DNA from: Hyperoplus lanceolatus
Lineage: Eukaryota; Chordata; Actinopteri; Uranoscopiformes; Ammodytidae
Direction of reading: 5' to 3'
Length of the DNA stretch: 64,000 nt
Assembly (NCBI GenBank): GCA_026929865.2
Contig: CM049395.1
Coordinates: 17,120,001-17,184,000 of the forward strand
The notes beneath the pieces are model-generated. The model searched no databases and was not told where the DNA came from. It saw nothing but the letters and a program-made list of their open reading frames with translations. Positions 50,207 to 63,105 of the stretch are shown here, one piece after another. How positions within the stretch are numbered: the first letter of the stretch is position 1; each line of letters opens with the position of its first letter. Both the position numbers and the translations under genes were made by a program.

Positions 50207-50660
50207 CAGAATTTATGTTTTTTCCCCCTTTTTTCACTATACTACATCCTTTAGCTTTCCATTAGAAAAGTATGTAGTTTGCACACAGTAGGCATAGAAA
50301 TGGGACATACTATTTTGGAATAACATTGTGCCTTGAACTTTACTCTTTTACTTATTTATCTGTTGCATTGCCGGTTTTGCTCTTTGCGACTAAGTTGACT
50401 TAACTTCCAGTGCACAGAGGATTGTGGGTCAGAACAGCGACAAAAGCATGCTGGGTTGTAAAATGCATATGACCAGACGTAGTAGGACATTGGGGTATTT
50501 ATTGGCATACTGCATTTGGTATCATAGCTGCAATCCAATACCCATACTTCCCTACTATTTAGTATGGTTGAACAAGATTAAGGATGTTCCAGTACATGTG
50601 GTCAGATGCAGCATGCATAAAAATACCCGGATGCCCTACTACATACGGTCATAATTTTTT
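50155..50660. repeat. Probable MITE-like repeat (GGTGCATCCCAATACCCATA)
   Basis: CCCAATACCCATAC occurs near 50170 and AATCCAATACCCATAC at 50531. TACTATTT/CTATTTAGTATG and CTACTACATACGGTCAT motifs are those of a common fish non-autonomous element. The outer boundaries are not defined. Confidence 0.5.
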
Positions 50661-51385
50661 GTTTGGAAATCAACATGCTTGTTGGGCGATTCTGAGCCAC
50701 AATCCATTGCACATCGATGAAGCCTCCAAGTGAAAACAAACAGCAATGCGACCAAATGCGATGCACATATAAGCGAGGGGTAAGTTCAATTTTTTTAATT
50801 TTTTTGTCCAAATGTTTTTAAGGGCTACTGCAGTACGTAGAACAGGTAATACTGTTTTTTTCTTGCAAATGTTGGTGTGTTTCAGTATATCATGGCACGT
50901 TACCACCTATACATCAGTGGAATATATATTTTTCAGCTATATTTAATTTTAAATTGATAATTTTTTATATTTCCACTGTTGGTCGGACAAATAAAGCCAT
51001 TTTAATATCACCTTAGGCTTTCGGAAAACTGTGGTCAGCATTTTCCCAAATTTCTGAAAAGTAAAAGGCGGAACAGTTACTTCAATAGATGAAAAAAATA
51101 AAAGGATCACTAGTTACAACGCTTGAGGCTTGTTCAAACAGCTGTCCACAGCTATTGTCTTCATACTGTTTAAACTTTATCTGCTGTGGCATTCACTTCT
51201 GTCTATCAGTCAGTCAGGATATTAATAACTGCCCCTAATGCTCCTGAAGTGAGGGGATGTGCTGTCTATTAGCATAATGCAACATTAGTGAGAGGGAGTG
51301 ATTACGCTAGGGGATGATTTTGTTGAGTGTATATGTGAAATCTGATTATCCTCTATGCTCTCAGCTGGGCAGAGGGGGGGGAGGG

Positions 51386-51401
51386 CGAGAGAGAGAGAGA
51401 G
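51386..51401. repeat. GA microsatellite upstream of candidate exon
   Basis: A short (GA)n run about 200 bp upstream of the candidate start at 51597. Purine-rich tracts like this are common in vertebrate 5' UTRs, but here that is only suggestive. Confidence 0.7.
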
Positions 51402-51596
51402 TAAGACCGAGGTTGACTGTAGGAGAGATTCAGAGGGAAGGAGGGGTTAAGAAAGCAATGTGCTGAGCCAATGGCTTTTGCACAGAGCAGCTGGCTGGCA
51501 TCAGGACAGGACAGGCCTGCTCAGAGGAAGCATACAACGAGGACGGCTCTCCTCCGCTCGCTGTAGGACACCGGTGGTGACTTCCAGGAGGTGTTC

Positions 51597-51736
51597 ATGG
51601 GATGCACTATCTACGCAGCCAGCCCTAAGGCCCTGCCCGCCGACGAGGCCCCAGGCCAGGACAGATACTACCAGCTCCCACACTACCGCCACCCTCATGG
51701 TACCTGCAGTCAGCGGATAGCAGCCAGCAGAGCCAG
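51597..51736 (+). CDS. Candidate first coding exon of an unidentified gene (MGCTIYAASPKA...)
   Basis: From the ATG at 51597 an open frame reads MGCTIYAASPKALPADEAPG, then QDRYYQLPHYRHPHGT and on to IAASRA. G/C-ending codons make it look coding against an AT-rich background. A good donor (GCCAG|GTCAGT) follows 51736, leaving two bases (AG) that would be completed by the first base of the candidate exon at 59416. MGC at the N-terminus could be lipid-modified (Gly2 myristoyl, Cys3 palmitoyl), though Tyr at position 6 is not favourable. I do not recognise the protein. A weaker donor (ATG|GTACCT) at 51700 is possible. It may be the 5' end of the gene downstream of znf609. Confidence 0.42.
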
Positions 51737-51739
51737 GTC

Positions 51740-53639
51740 AGTCAACGCCACACAGGAAGCCACTGAGTTGTATTGAGTTTGTGGCTAGCTCGTCTTGATA
51801 GACAAGGTGCATCCAGGTAATAGAAAATTGACGCTTCGTTAAGGCGCCCTGCTCCCTGGGAACTAATCAGAGGAAGAGATGTAGAGAGCTGGATATGTTG
51901 CAAAGGGATGTTTAAACTTGGCCAAATGGGAGGTGGATGGATGAGTAACTTTAATGTCAGGAAGATGCTCAGAGGATAAAATTAGAAAACAAGAATTTAA
52001 ATTTAAAACATATATACTGCTAGCTATTTAGTAAAAAATATATAAATGTAAAAAGTTAAAATAAAAACCTTAAAAAAATGTATGACTATGTGAAGGGGAT
52101 TAAACATTGCAGCATTTGTATTCCACCACTTTGAATAATATCATATCACGTTCCACACTTCTGCATCTTTTCTGCACCAAACATTTCTGCAGATGGATAC
52201 ACCTGCAGTTTGGACACAGGCCATTTTGCCAAGATTTTAACCACAAAGTTTCATGATTCACAGCTGTTAATTGGCATTGTGAAACTAATCGGATCCAACT
52301 TTGTAGCGCTGTTTGAACTGTTATAAAGAGTTTATACTCATTAAAGGGGAGTTAGAATAATTTCCCAGCACCATGTACCTAAAGAAACTCGATCAAAAAT
52401 AAAATCCCTCTTTAGGGAGGAGGGCGGGGGGGCACTCGTGTTGTTGTGGTTAGATAAAAAATTACAAATAAAAATATTTTAAAAGAGCAGAGAGCAGGGA
52501 CACACCCTGTAGATGAGACTGCAGCAACATTTGTTTACATGTAGAGTACATCACATGTTTTGTTAAGGGTATAATGTGTGGTGTGCTGATAGTTTTGTAC
52601 TTATAGGATCGTAGTTACACACACACGCCTGTGGTGGAATGTAATTACGAATACAATTTTGAGGTACTTAAAATGTGTACTTCCATTTTCTGATGATTTA
52701 TACTTATACTCCACTACATCTAAGAGTGAAAAACTTGATTTTTAATGAATGGTACGACGTAACAGTAGGCCTATATAAGGTCATTTTAAAAATGGCTCAA
52801 GAAAAGAAAAAGAAAATTAACTTTAATTTTTAAGGAACTTTAGATTTTTCAGTAGGCCTATCTTTATTTTTGCCACTGAAAAATCTATTTTCCATATAGG
52901 ACGATTAAAGTATCTCTATCCTACCAATCATCCCTTGTTGCAGCTGAGGTGGTAAAGGGGGTTAATTTAAACTACTTTAAATACCACACCAAGTAATCCC
53001 AAATAATAGGCCTACATCATAGCTCATAATCATGTCTGATATTTTGCATTAATATTCTGTAGGCAAAATAAAGTAACATAACTAATGTTATCAAAAACTA
53101 ACAGGAGGGGTCAAAAGTAGCTCATATTTCAGCTTCCAAGATGTAGTGGAGGGGCATAGATTAGAAGTAGGCTACACAGTAAAATAAGTACAAATACAAG
53201 AAGCAAGCCAAAAATTGTCATTTTTAAAAAAAAAAAGTAAATAAACTAGCCTACTTAGTTTAATACCACCATGTTTACATTGGTCAATGAACACTGTAGG
53301 CCTAACGAATAAGCTAGTAGGCTGAGAATGCCCTGGTCATTTTAAATGTAAGTTTGTTCTTATTTACAAGCTACAGTTTAATAGAGAGGCTGCACCATTT
53401 GTAAACATCAATATGGATATAAGCCTACTACCACCAAAGCCCTATTAGTAACCTCCATTAGGCTACAGCCATGATCTCACTATGATAAATAAACTTCAGA
53501 AGCCCTTGAAGTCCTGCACATGTAATGTTTAACAAGCAGTCGTCTGGTTATTCTGGGCGTCTGTGGGAAGAAAATAGCCGCAGTTTAATCCCCAGCAGTG
53601 TGTAAACAGACCACACTGGGCTATAGGTAAGCTCAACCC
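51740..53639. other. Intergenic or intronic, unassigned, TAGGCCTA-rich
   Basis: No exon or transposon is recognised. From about 52760 the octamer TAGGCCTA and its one-base variants recur many times (52768, 52855, 53010, 53299 and nearby). Confidence 0.5.
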
Positions 53640-53930
53640 ACCTCACTCAGGAGGACGCACTTCTGAGGAGGTTAGTGCTCCGCCAACACGAATCTCTGTT
53701 TCAGCTTTGAACGATTTAAAACCGAGCTGGTTTACGTTTTTTCGTGGATAAAGAACCAAAACTGATTTGAGCGGGAAATGCAGCACAGACCGGAGGAGTT
53801 TCGTGGGGCTACGACACGCCAACACGTCGGGAAAAGTCTCGCCAACATCGTGTGAGCTACAGGTAAACGAGCCGCCCGTTATCCGAAGTGAAGCGAGCGC
53901 GAGGCAGAGCAGGGCTTCCGGCAAAGATTT
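53640..53930 (+). promoter_or_regulatory. CpG-rich patch, possible promoter or non-coding first exon
   Basis: CpG dinucleotides are clearly denser here (AACACGTCGGG, CGAGCCGCCCG, GAAGCGAGCGCGAGG) than in the flanking AT-rich DNA. A donor-like CTACAG|GTAAAC lies at about 53862. It could be the promoter and first exon of a transcript that splices to the acceptor at 59415. There is no direct proof. Confidence 0.3.
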
Positions 53931-56900
53931 TACAATTAAAGCATAGGCCTAGGCATAAAAAAAATTATCAGAACGAAAATGTGCAATTGTGAATTACAAT
54001 TTAACATAGGCCTACATCATTTTTTAGCCTATTTGTCCCCCAAAACTAGGCCTAGGCATGCCAAAAATGGATAATTGTATGCTTTTATTCTGAAGAATCG
54101 CTTCTGCATTCATCTTAACCTAGGTTTTGGTGAGATAGCCCTACGGTAGCCTATTTAACAAGCTTTCTTTTGTTCTTATGTTTTAAGTAAAAGGCGGAAT
54201 AACCTAGGTAGGCCTGGCCTATACATAAAATATAATTGGTCAAATATCTGTGTAATCATATGTACAGTAAGATAAGTATTTACAGTAGGCTATAGAAAAA
54301 ATATTAGCTTAATGAGATGAGCATATTTTAAAACAATAACAAATTACTTTGTGGTTTGAATTTCAGTAAGCACAAACCCTCAACAAAAAATCGTCTTTTT
54401 AAAAACATTCATTTTCATTCAACCCTAAACTTCATGAATACCTTTTTGTATTTCGAATCAAACAATAATTACTGTGCCATAAATATTCATGATAAAGAAG
54501 AACATTGGAGCCAAGTACCTGCTTAAAGGCTCACTTGAATCATCAAAGGCTGTTTTGAGGTGCTTGCACGATGGGGAAGTTATTTAAGGAGGTCTCCGGC
54601 TGTCAAAACACAGACAGAAATCCACTGTTTGTTTCATAAACATCTGTAAAGGCCAAACAAAGTTAATTTATAACAATGTGGGGGGAAATGCAGGGATGAA
54701 AGTTCTTAACATAAGATGCAAAAGTAGACAAATGTCTTAGGTGTAGCTTTTCTTCCCCTTCTTTGTATTTTATCTTGATTTCTTTGTTTAATACAACAGA
54801 CTTTTTTGTATTTATTTTAGGTTTTAACCCTCCGACATGACATCAAACTGCACCTAAACCTACTTTCAGCTCTTTAGAAGAAAAACTCTTCACTTTCAAA
54901 TTTCTTATATTGGAAATAACCCCTTGAGATGAACCCATCTCATTTTGCTTCTTCTCTATAGCAGGTGGGTACTGTAGTACCTGTAGCACAGCAGACAAAA
55001 TTAGTTACAAAGCTGCATGCCTGCTGTCATGATGGAGAAGTCTCCTTTGGGTGTGTAGATTTGACAATCCGGCACACAAAAAAAGATTTCCATTTAAATG
55101 AGTTAATTTAGCTCACTTATTTGCCACAGTTCTTTGCAAATCCTGCCATTGTCTGTCATTGATCTTACCTAAGTTAATGAAGACACAGTTGTTGTGACAT
55201 AATATTTGACCCTGAAACCAGACAGGGACAAAGAGGCAAACTGGACTTGAATATGGATTTTAAAAGATACATTTGAAATAATTTGCATCAAACAATAAAA
55301 ATTTAGTAGCACAGGGCTACAGGGAAATGTGCGACTGGAGGCAGAGAGAGAGAGAGAGAGAGCAGTGACTCTTCAGCAAATAATCTCTGTGGCTAGCGAC
55401 CTTAACAGGATTACAGTTTATTGGATTGGAGAACATCTTGTGACAGCAGCAAATGTTTGTGTCTTGAGACAAGGAAGGACATGGAGGAGGAGAGGCATGT
55501 AAAGTTTAGGTAAACAATGACGGTGCTACCATGGTTTCTCACACTGGCAAATTTGAATTTATTTGGACTCACAAAATGAGCTGGTGCCGCGAAAATATCA
55601 ATGAATTAATTCACCTTCCTCTTTATTTAGACAGAGGCCCTTGGGCCAGTGCAGCCAGACTGTCTCTATCTAAATAGTGTTTCCACTTCACTTTTCTTCT
55701 CCTGCTACACTTTGCTGTTAGTCTACCAAGTAGTGAAGAGAACTGATTCTTACTACTGCTTTGCTATGCCCTACACATCAGCACAACCATTGGCCATCTG
55801 ACATCCAAGGCTGTTTTACCAACAGGCAAATAATGAATCAGGGCTCCAGAACTCCAAATGGGCCTTCAAAAACCTCAGGTTCCCTATATGGCAATTGTTT
55901 TTTGGGGATTTTAATTGGAACTGTGTCAAGCACAACAAAAGCAAAATATCACCAGCCATGATAAAGACTGTAGGGTGGGTCCAGCTTTATTACGTAATGT
56001 TAGGAGCGGATACACATACTGAGGTATGGGGGGTCAACAGCTCTGTCCATGGACGCTGTGGTCGATCATGCCAAGAATCCTCTCTGTTTCAAATTACATC
56101 TAGATACCTCATGCTAGCACATACTGACATCTCATTTCCTACAGTAAACAAACTACAACATCAACAACAAAAACAGTGCTTAAGACAAAAGTAAAAATAA
56201 ACAGAACAGATGGAGCTAACTTTTAATTATGTACGGTGACCCTTTGTTAGATATTTGAATGTTGACATTGGACATACCAAAACTACATTGGAACTGAATG
56301 TAATCCAGCGTTTTGCAGAATCATCCAATACAAATGTCCTTGCCTGGCTGATAGGATTGGATGTGATGTCTCCACACTCAGAGAATAGTTATATTTGTTA
56401 CTTTTAGGAATTTTCCAAGTAGGAACAATTAAGCTTATAGCTTATAAATTATAGTTTCCATTACAGAAAATACTATACTGAATGAGAGGGAGTCACAGGT
56501 TCTGGTGTAGCTGAGGGAACATGTATGGTTTATTTTTGATGATTTGTTTGATTCCATTCACCCGCATGGAAATAAATAAATAAATAAGACCAAGGACTGA
56601 ATATGTTTTAACAGTCGTATAATGATAGGGCTGTTAATAGGGCTTGTTTGTGTTTCATGAGGTTTTTAGACCGCAAGCAAACATTTTGTGTCTTAGGTAA
56701 CCAAAGTCAGCTCCCTGTGCCGTCAGTCGAGGAAACAGTGTGGTGTCGGAAAATTCCCAGCAGGGGCTGTTAGGATTCTTGTTTGTCTACCTGAACTAAA
56801 AGTGAAAGTGTACTTAAAGGTGTGGGCAGGACATTTATGTTGGACTGCTGTATATTTTCCGGCCTTTACTCAGAAAAACAACATTGGTAGTGGGTTGATG

Positions 56901-59415
56901 AAAGAAGACGCAGTTTGAGGCAGATGAAGAGGTCTTCAGGAACAATTCTTTTAATTACAACAAAACTCATCCTGCAGTCAAAACGAAGCCAATAAAAAGT
57001 TAAAGTATTTTAGCCAAATCAAATAGGGTACATGCACAAAACAAAAAGCTATGAAGAGTTCCTGTATACTAAAAGACCTAAGAAGAGTTCCTGTATACTA
57101 AAAGACCTGTCTATTCCTGTATTGTGGTGGCTTTTAACCTGCATATTTAAGTGAGCTGATTGGTCCTTAGGTCAGTAAGCTCCACCTCGCCTAACTCCTG
57201 ATTGGTGGACCCTAACTAGCTCTGACCTACGGTTTCAGAGGACATCTGTGTTAATCAATCCCTGGAGGCGATATCTCGTGGGGCACTAAGAAGTCTGATT
57301 CAGTAACCTTAGGACAATCCCTTTAGCCAATACATTAGCTATTAGACCTTCACCTTTTCCCCGAGACATGTAAACCCAAGCCAGACTGTCCTAAATTGCC
57401 CCCACCAGACAGTCACCCCGGAGTCTCCTTTTGTGTGCAATTTGAATGATCTACAGATCTGCCTGCTTGCTTCCTCAACTTAAGCAATCCACTCTGCACA
57501 CACATATACCCTCGAGAGCCGCTCCAGGCTCCCCTTATAGTTAAGTATGTATGTAATTAAACAATCTCCTGATTATCAGTAATCTTAGAATGTGTCATAA
57601 CGAAATACACTACAGGACCTCATAGTATGCTGCTGAAAATGTGCAGCAGTTTTATCAAGAAAATATGTGATTTACTATTTGTTTGTAGTATGCATGATCT
57701 AAAAATACAATGGTAAAACACATACAATTTCACTCAATAATATGCTATCTCTAATTTTAGGTTTTAAGAAGAATTGTTACACAAAATAAATATTTTGCAA
57801 AGGAAACCCAACCCACTTATAATTGGATGTTTTATTTTCTGGCAGTTTAGGAAATTATTTTGTTTACTTAATGTTAGAAGACATCCTAATGGTTATGTTC
57901 AAATTGGTTTCTTCTCTCTGGTGAATCTTTTTTTTAAATATTCGAACATTTCATTTCAACTACATGCACCCCCTTTGCTGGTATTGCTAAATTAACTGCA
58001 GCGAGGCTCCCTTTTGGCCTTGGGCACTCTTTTGAGATCAGATCCTGAATCACTTAACCTCAGGGTGAAGGTAAAAAGACTCACAATCCCCCTTCCTTAT
58101 CTTAACACAAAAGGCCTTTACCTCCCATTCAACCCTCAGTGCTCACAGATAACCAGTCAGATGTAAAACCTCAAAGACCAGGAAGCCCCTGTTGTTTGTC
58201 AGCACCTGTAATTATACCACAGCAGGTGGTAACAGCTTCCTCTTTCCCAGAGGAACATATGACACAGGGCAGGTGGGTGTTAGAGTTTGAGTGTGTATGC
58301 AAGAAAATAAAGAGTGATTTGCTGTGCAGGTGAAAAGAAGATACAGAACATTTCAAGCCTTCCAGTAACCAGTGAGAAATAACTACCAGGAATATTGTGG
58401 GTGACTCAGATATTTTCAAAAAGTAAATTAGGGATTGGTTCAGGGAAGAAAATAAACAGCCACATAGGACTACAAATTGGTGTGATGCTGATTTTGGTTT
58501 ATATTTACAATATTGATTAATGAAGCTGCTATGATAGGCTTACTGCACAGTACATACACCAACATGAGACAAGTAACATTATAAACCCCTCATAATAACA
58601 ATAGCTCATATAGAACTCAATATACAACACATTAAAAATGATGTGAATCAGGGGGTACTTGAGCTCATACGATAGGACTGTGGGGGTACATCAAGACTCA
58701 TGAAAGGTCAACTCGTCTTCTCGAATGATCTACATCACTCATTTGTTTTTCCATTGCTTTGTAGTGTCATTGCAGGTGGAGATTACAAGGCTTGCCTTCC
58801 CTCACACAGGAAGCCATTTTCAGCCATCCATTTTGTATGCAAAACAAACTTCAGTAAGCCCTGAGCCCCATAGTCCATCAGAGTAAACACAAAGCTGTGA
58901 TTTGGTTCCGTCAGAGTTCCAGTTTAGTCGTACACAGTGTTTATTATGCTTTGCTCTGCCCTCGCATTACAGAATTTTTTCTCATATCCTTGGTTTCTTC
59001 GTCTTTTAGTATCTGGAATAGTTCATTTCAAGAGACAGTTGGTGCTGATGAGTATAAAGTGTATATTTAAAACAGTTTGAGTCAGCTCACAGCAGCATAT
59101 CAGGTCAGCCATCTGCACAATCTCCGAAGTGTCCTAATTTTGTGTAGACATCTGGGTAGGAGCAAACACTGAGACTGACCCCATTTTTAGAGATTTTTTG
59201 TAGCGTAAACCAGCAGAATCAGACTTTGAATGTTGCATCACTGCCGTGTTGATTTTTCAAAACAAAGTCCACTTTTTTGCCCCATAAACCTTTTGAGAAC
59301 AGCTTCTTTTTGAAGCCAGACACAAAAACAAACATGATTTTTGTACATGCTGCGCATGAATGTTCGACATAAAGGTGCCTGCTGTTAACATAGAGCTGTG
59401 TGTTTGTGTACTCAG
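53931..59415. other. Intergenic or intronic, unassigned
   Basis: Mostly AT-rich sequence with a (GA)n run at 55341-55362, a TAGGCCTA cluster to about 54225, and a 29-bp tandem duplication at 57053-57108. The stretch 56900-57590 has a different, more GC-balanced texture, but I could not tie it to a family. Confidence 0.5.
57053..57108. repeat. 29-bp tandem duplication
   Basis: GAAGAGTTCCTGTATACTAA plus AAGACCTAA is present twice in a row (57053-57081 and 57082-57108, the last copy two bases short). Confidence 0.9.
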
Positions 59416-59520
59416 GGCCAGGAGCATGACTGAGCAGCAGGAACCGAGCGAAGAAACAGGCCTGCTCTCAACACAGGACCTGGACCCCTCCAAGGAGGAC
59501 GACACACATGGCCACTTCAG
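59416..59520 (+). CDS. Candidate second exon of the unidentified gene (MTEQQEPSEETGLLS...)
   Basis: A convincing acceptor (TGTTTGTGTACTCAG) ends at 59415. The following frame reads ARSMTEQQEPSEETGLLSTQ, then DLDPSKEDDTHGHFR. It is acidic and contains EETGLL, which fits the dileucine sorting pattern [DE]xxxL[LI]. The frame is compatible with the exon ending at 51736 (AG|G gives Arg). If the upstream exon is non-coding, the Met at 59426 would be the start. No strong GT donor follows. The only consensus-like option is a GC donor (TTCAG|GCAAAT) at 59521, so the 3' boundary is uncertain. The protein is unidentified. Confidence 0.4.
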
Positions 59521-59702
59521 GCAAATCTCATACACAGTGTTCTGCGTCACTCACTGGTTTTCCATGCCCCCCCCCCCCCCACACACACACACACACACCA
59601 TCTGTATCCTGTACACGGTCATGGGTTCCGGCCCTAGGAGATTTATTTTCACTGCACTTATTTTGTGCATTTATATCAGATGTATTTGATGTCAAACAAT
59701 GA

Positions 59703-59703
<1 letters not shown>

Positions 59704-59785
<82 letters not shown>
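59704..59785. repeat. (CA)n microsatellite, ~82 bp
   Basis: Uninterrupted CA dinucleotides. A shorter C-run plus CA tract precedes it at 59568-59599. Confidence 0.98.
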
Positions 59786-59787
<2 letters not shown>

Positions 59788-59952
59788 TGAATGCACACAA
59801 GTGGACTGCTAATAGAGCTTAGATTAGAGTTAGAGTTTTTCTTCCTCAATAGAAAGAGGATGTGTTTAGGGATAAAAAGATTGCTGTAGTTATAGTTATA
59901 AACTGTTGTGATCTATTTAAGCATATTTGTGTGCAAGCACTGTCTGTGCGTA

Positions 59953-60053
<101 letters not shown>

Positions 60054-61540
60054 TTGTTTGTTTTTTGTTTGTGTGTGTGTGTGGGGGGGGTGTCTGTCTG
60101 TGTGTGTTTGCTTACTGAATGCAAGCAGGTCTGAGTGTGGGAGTTATATAAGAAGGATTTGAGGTAGGAGCGGTGTAATCCTGGGAAATCTGTTCTAGGA
60201 TGGGATTTAGTAGACACTGAAAGAGCGGAACCGGAAAACACTTTTTATGGGCATGTGATGTCACTCTTGAACTTGCAGCACTGGTATATTTTGTCCCCTC
60301 CCAATGCCTTATTCACTACAATACTGATAATAGTAAATATATTTCTTCAGGTATTTAACGTTGCTTTGTTTGTCCGAAACACGCTGACAAATACGCAGCC
60401 ATCACACATCACTGGCAATGCTGGCATGTCTGATGAGTTAACAAACGATTGACCATTTACACATCCAGGACACACAAAGCAAAATTAAAATAATTTTTTT
60501 AATCAAGTTTCTCGCCAATTAATCTTCACTCTCATTTTGGCTCTGTTTTAGTCTCCACCAACTTATAACATCTGGTTACTGGCTATTCCCTATCTTTGTT
60601 TGTCTGCTTTTCGGGGCTGGGTATATAGCTTTCAGTGGGTTAGTTATGACAATTTTATTATAAATGGCTGCTTATGGATTTTACACATTACACAGGGGGA
60701 TTTTCTTCAATGATAATACATAAAGGCACACAATAGAAACACTGAACTTTAATGTTTGTGTTATCTCATACAGACATAACAATCATATATTGTGGAATTT
60801 GAAACCATTTACATTTACAAGCAACCAGTGTAATGTTTGTCTTAACATATCCTTGTACATTTCTAAAGAATCTAAACTATTTCACATGTTGTGTTTTTTC
60901 CAGTGTTTCCTCATAATATATTTTCACAGCTTAAAACCAAACATTGAAACATCGATCAAGGTAGTCCAAACAGCTCATGTGACATAAAGTAGCATAAAGT
61001 AGCGATTGCATTCTTGCTCACAAAGTGTAATGGTTCATAATTTCCTTTCAATATTTGTATAGAACTAAGTGTTCGCCAAAATGAAAGTAACTAGGCATAA
61101 AGTGTCCCAATACTAGGAAAACTCTTGGATAATTTTTCGAAAGCATAATGCTTTCTTTTTATTTTATTGTATGAAAAGACATTGTTAGCTTTTGTAGCTT
61201 GAAGGGATGACTGAGATGAAGCTTCTGGTGCTCTGCGTTTGATACTTTGATTTTAAACTCAGGAGATAGTTTGAAAACTCCTATGCTTCCCTTTTCATTA
61301 CTATCTTTTCTCAAGGATACTTTGAAGTCTCATGTCTTTCCACTTCTGTGAGTTCACTCAGTCCTCATTTCTTCTCCTCCAGCTAAATTATTGACTCAGA
61401 GTCCACTGCTACACCGGCCACCGATGGGAGGTGTTCGCTTTCTAATTTAGGATTCAATTTAGGATTCTTTGAGCTGGTAATTAGTTTCACTACACAGCCT
61501 CTCAGCCAACGGCACTGAGATACAGACAAAAGCGCATGCG

Positions 61541-61543
<3 letters not shown>

Positions 61544-61580
<37 letters not shown>
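61544..61580. repeat. (CA)n microsatellite
   Basis: About 18 CA units. Confidence 0.97.
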
Positions 61581-61581
<1 letters not shown>

Positions 61582-63053
61582 CGACACAGGGTTGATGACG
61601 GTGAAAAAAGACAAATGACTTGCTCTTTGTGGATTTTTGGGTCATACGGACTCAGACAGGTTAAATATGATTTCATTCATGGTCCATTCGGCTGCCTGGC
61701 ACATGGGAGAACCACTTATTTGGCTACTGTTGTTGCAGTATGGAAACCTTAAAATACCTGCTTAATTTTTTTTCATATTTGTCTGGAGATGCCCTAGATT
61801 ATCTGAATAATGTCCAAAAAAAACCTGGAGTGGATTTTTTTCTGGAGCTAGATTTGACAGTTGTACCTGAAAGAACTGTCCATAATTTTTCGACGTGACA
61901 TTGTTACCCTCATATGCCTTGACACACCACATTCACAGCTGTCCTAATGTTGGTAGAATTTAGCATGTAGTGGTTTTCTTCTGCGACCCTAAATGCAACA
62001 GCAGTATTGATTAAGACCTGGATATTGTGTAAAAGACAGATACAGATGGGGGAGGACCACAGAGCCGCCTGTGTTTTAATAATCACTCTGTTCTGTCCTC
62101 CTGGGAGTGCAGAGCCACTGTGGAGCCTATTAATAGGCAGGAACCAGAAGGCAAAGCAGCACACGTGCACAAGTGTTCATAACATGGTCACAAGGTAATG
62201 ATTAGGTAAGGTACATTTTAATGAGGGAAACAATGATTTTGCACATGTCAGACTTCAGCCCATAGACAATAGTTTTATGTTGCAAAGGTTACATAGGCTT
62301 GACTCCTGCAATGACCTGATTTCTGCTTTTATTTAATTAGCTTTTTGATCAATTATTATATTTCCTGTTATTATAAATTCATGTTAAAGGGGACATTTAA
62401 AAACATCAGTGCATGTGCTCTTACAAATGAGACATCCCAATAATCTAGGTCAAAGAATACGAGATTCAGCTTGCCATAAGATTTTTTACACCAGATCAGG
62501 CGATCCAGCGATAAAGCAGGTTATCTCATTAATTTGAATAATGCCCTCCCATTTTTGCTGCATCAGCTGCGGTGTGGACAGTAAAACGATTCAGACAGAG
62601 ATAGGAATGATTGACAATGAAGAAATGGAGTGTGTGGAAATTTTTTATTTTAAATTTGTTTACAGTTTCTATTAGACACCCAAAATACATGCTAGAACCT
62701 TGAAATTAGCAAGTCACCTTAATTGAAAATGTTAAGTAGGCTAATTTTGGCCTCTCAAGGTAGTTATCTCATACATAATTTTGACGCATTTATTTTCTCT
62801 TATTGAATGTACATACAGTATCTTTAGTATGTATGTCTTTCACAGCTGCGAAGAGACAATTTTGCCATTATGGAGTTCATGGATGAGTGCAGGGAGAATT
62901 TTTCTTCTTGTTATGAAGATAACATGATGTCCAGTGGATTCAGCAGGAGAGCTGGCAGGGCTGTCACAGCTGTACTGCTCTGCTGTAAACAACAGCATCA
63001 TCCTGCTCTTATACAAGCACATGCACCCACACACACACAGACACACACGCCGG

Positions 63054-63054
63054 C

Positions 63055-63102
<48 letters not shown>
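63054..63102. repeat. (CA)n microsatellite
   Basis: About 24 CA units, preceded by short interrupted CA tracts from about 63029. Confidence 0.97.

Positions 63103-63105
<3 letters not shown>

Noticed and set aside
56900-57590. Possible solo long terminal repeat
   Set aside because: The texture differs from the flanks, but I found no paired terminal motif, target duplication or internal region.
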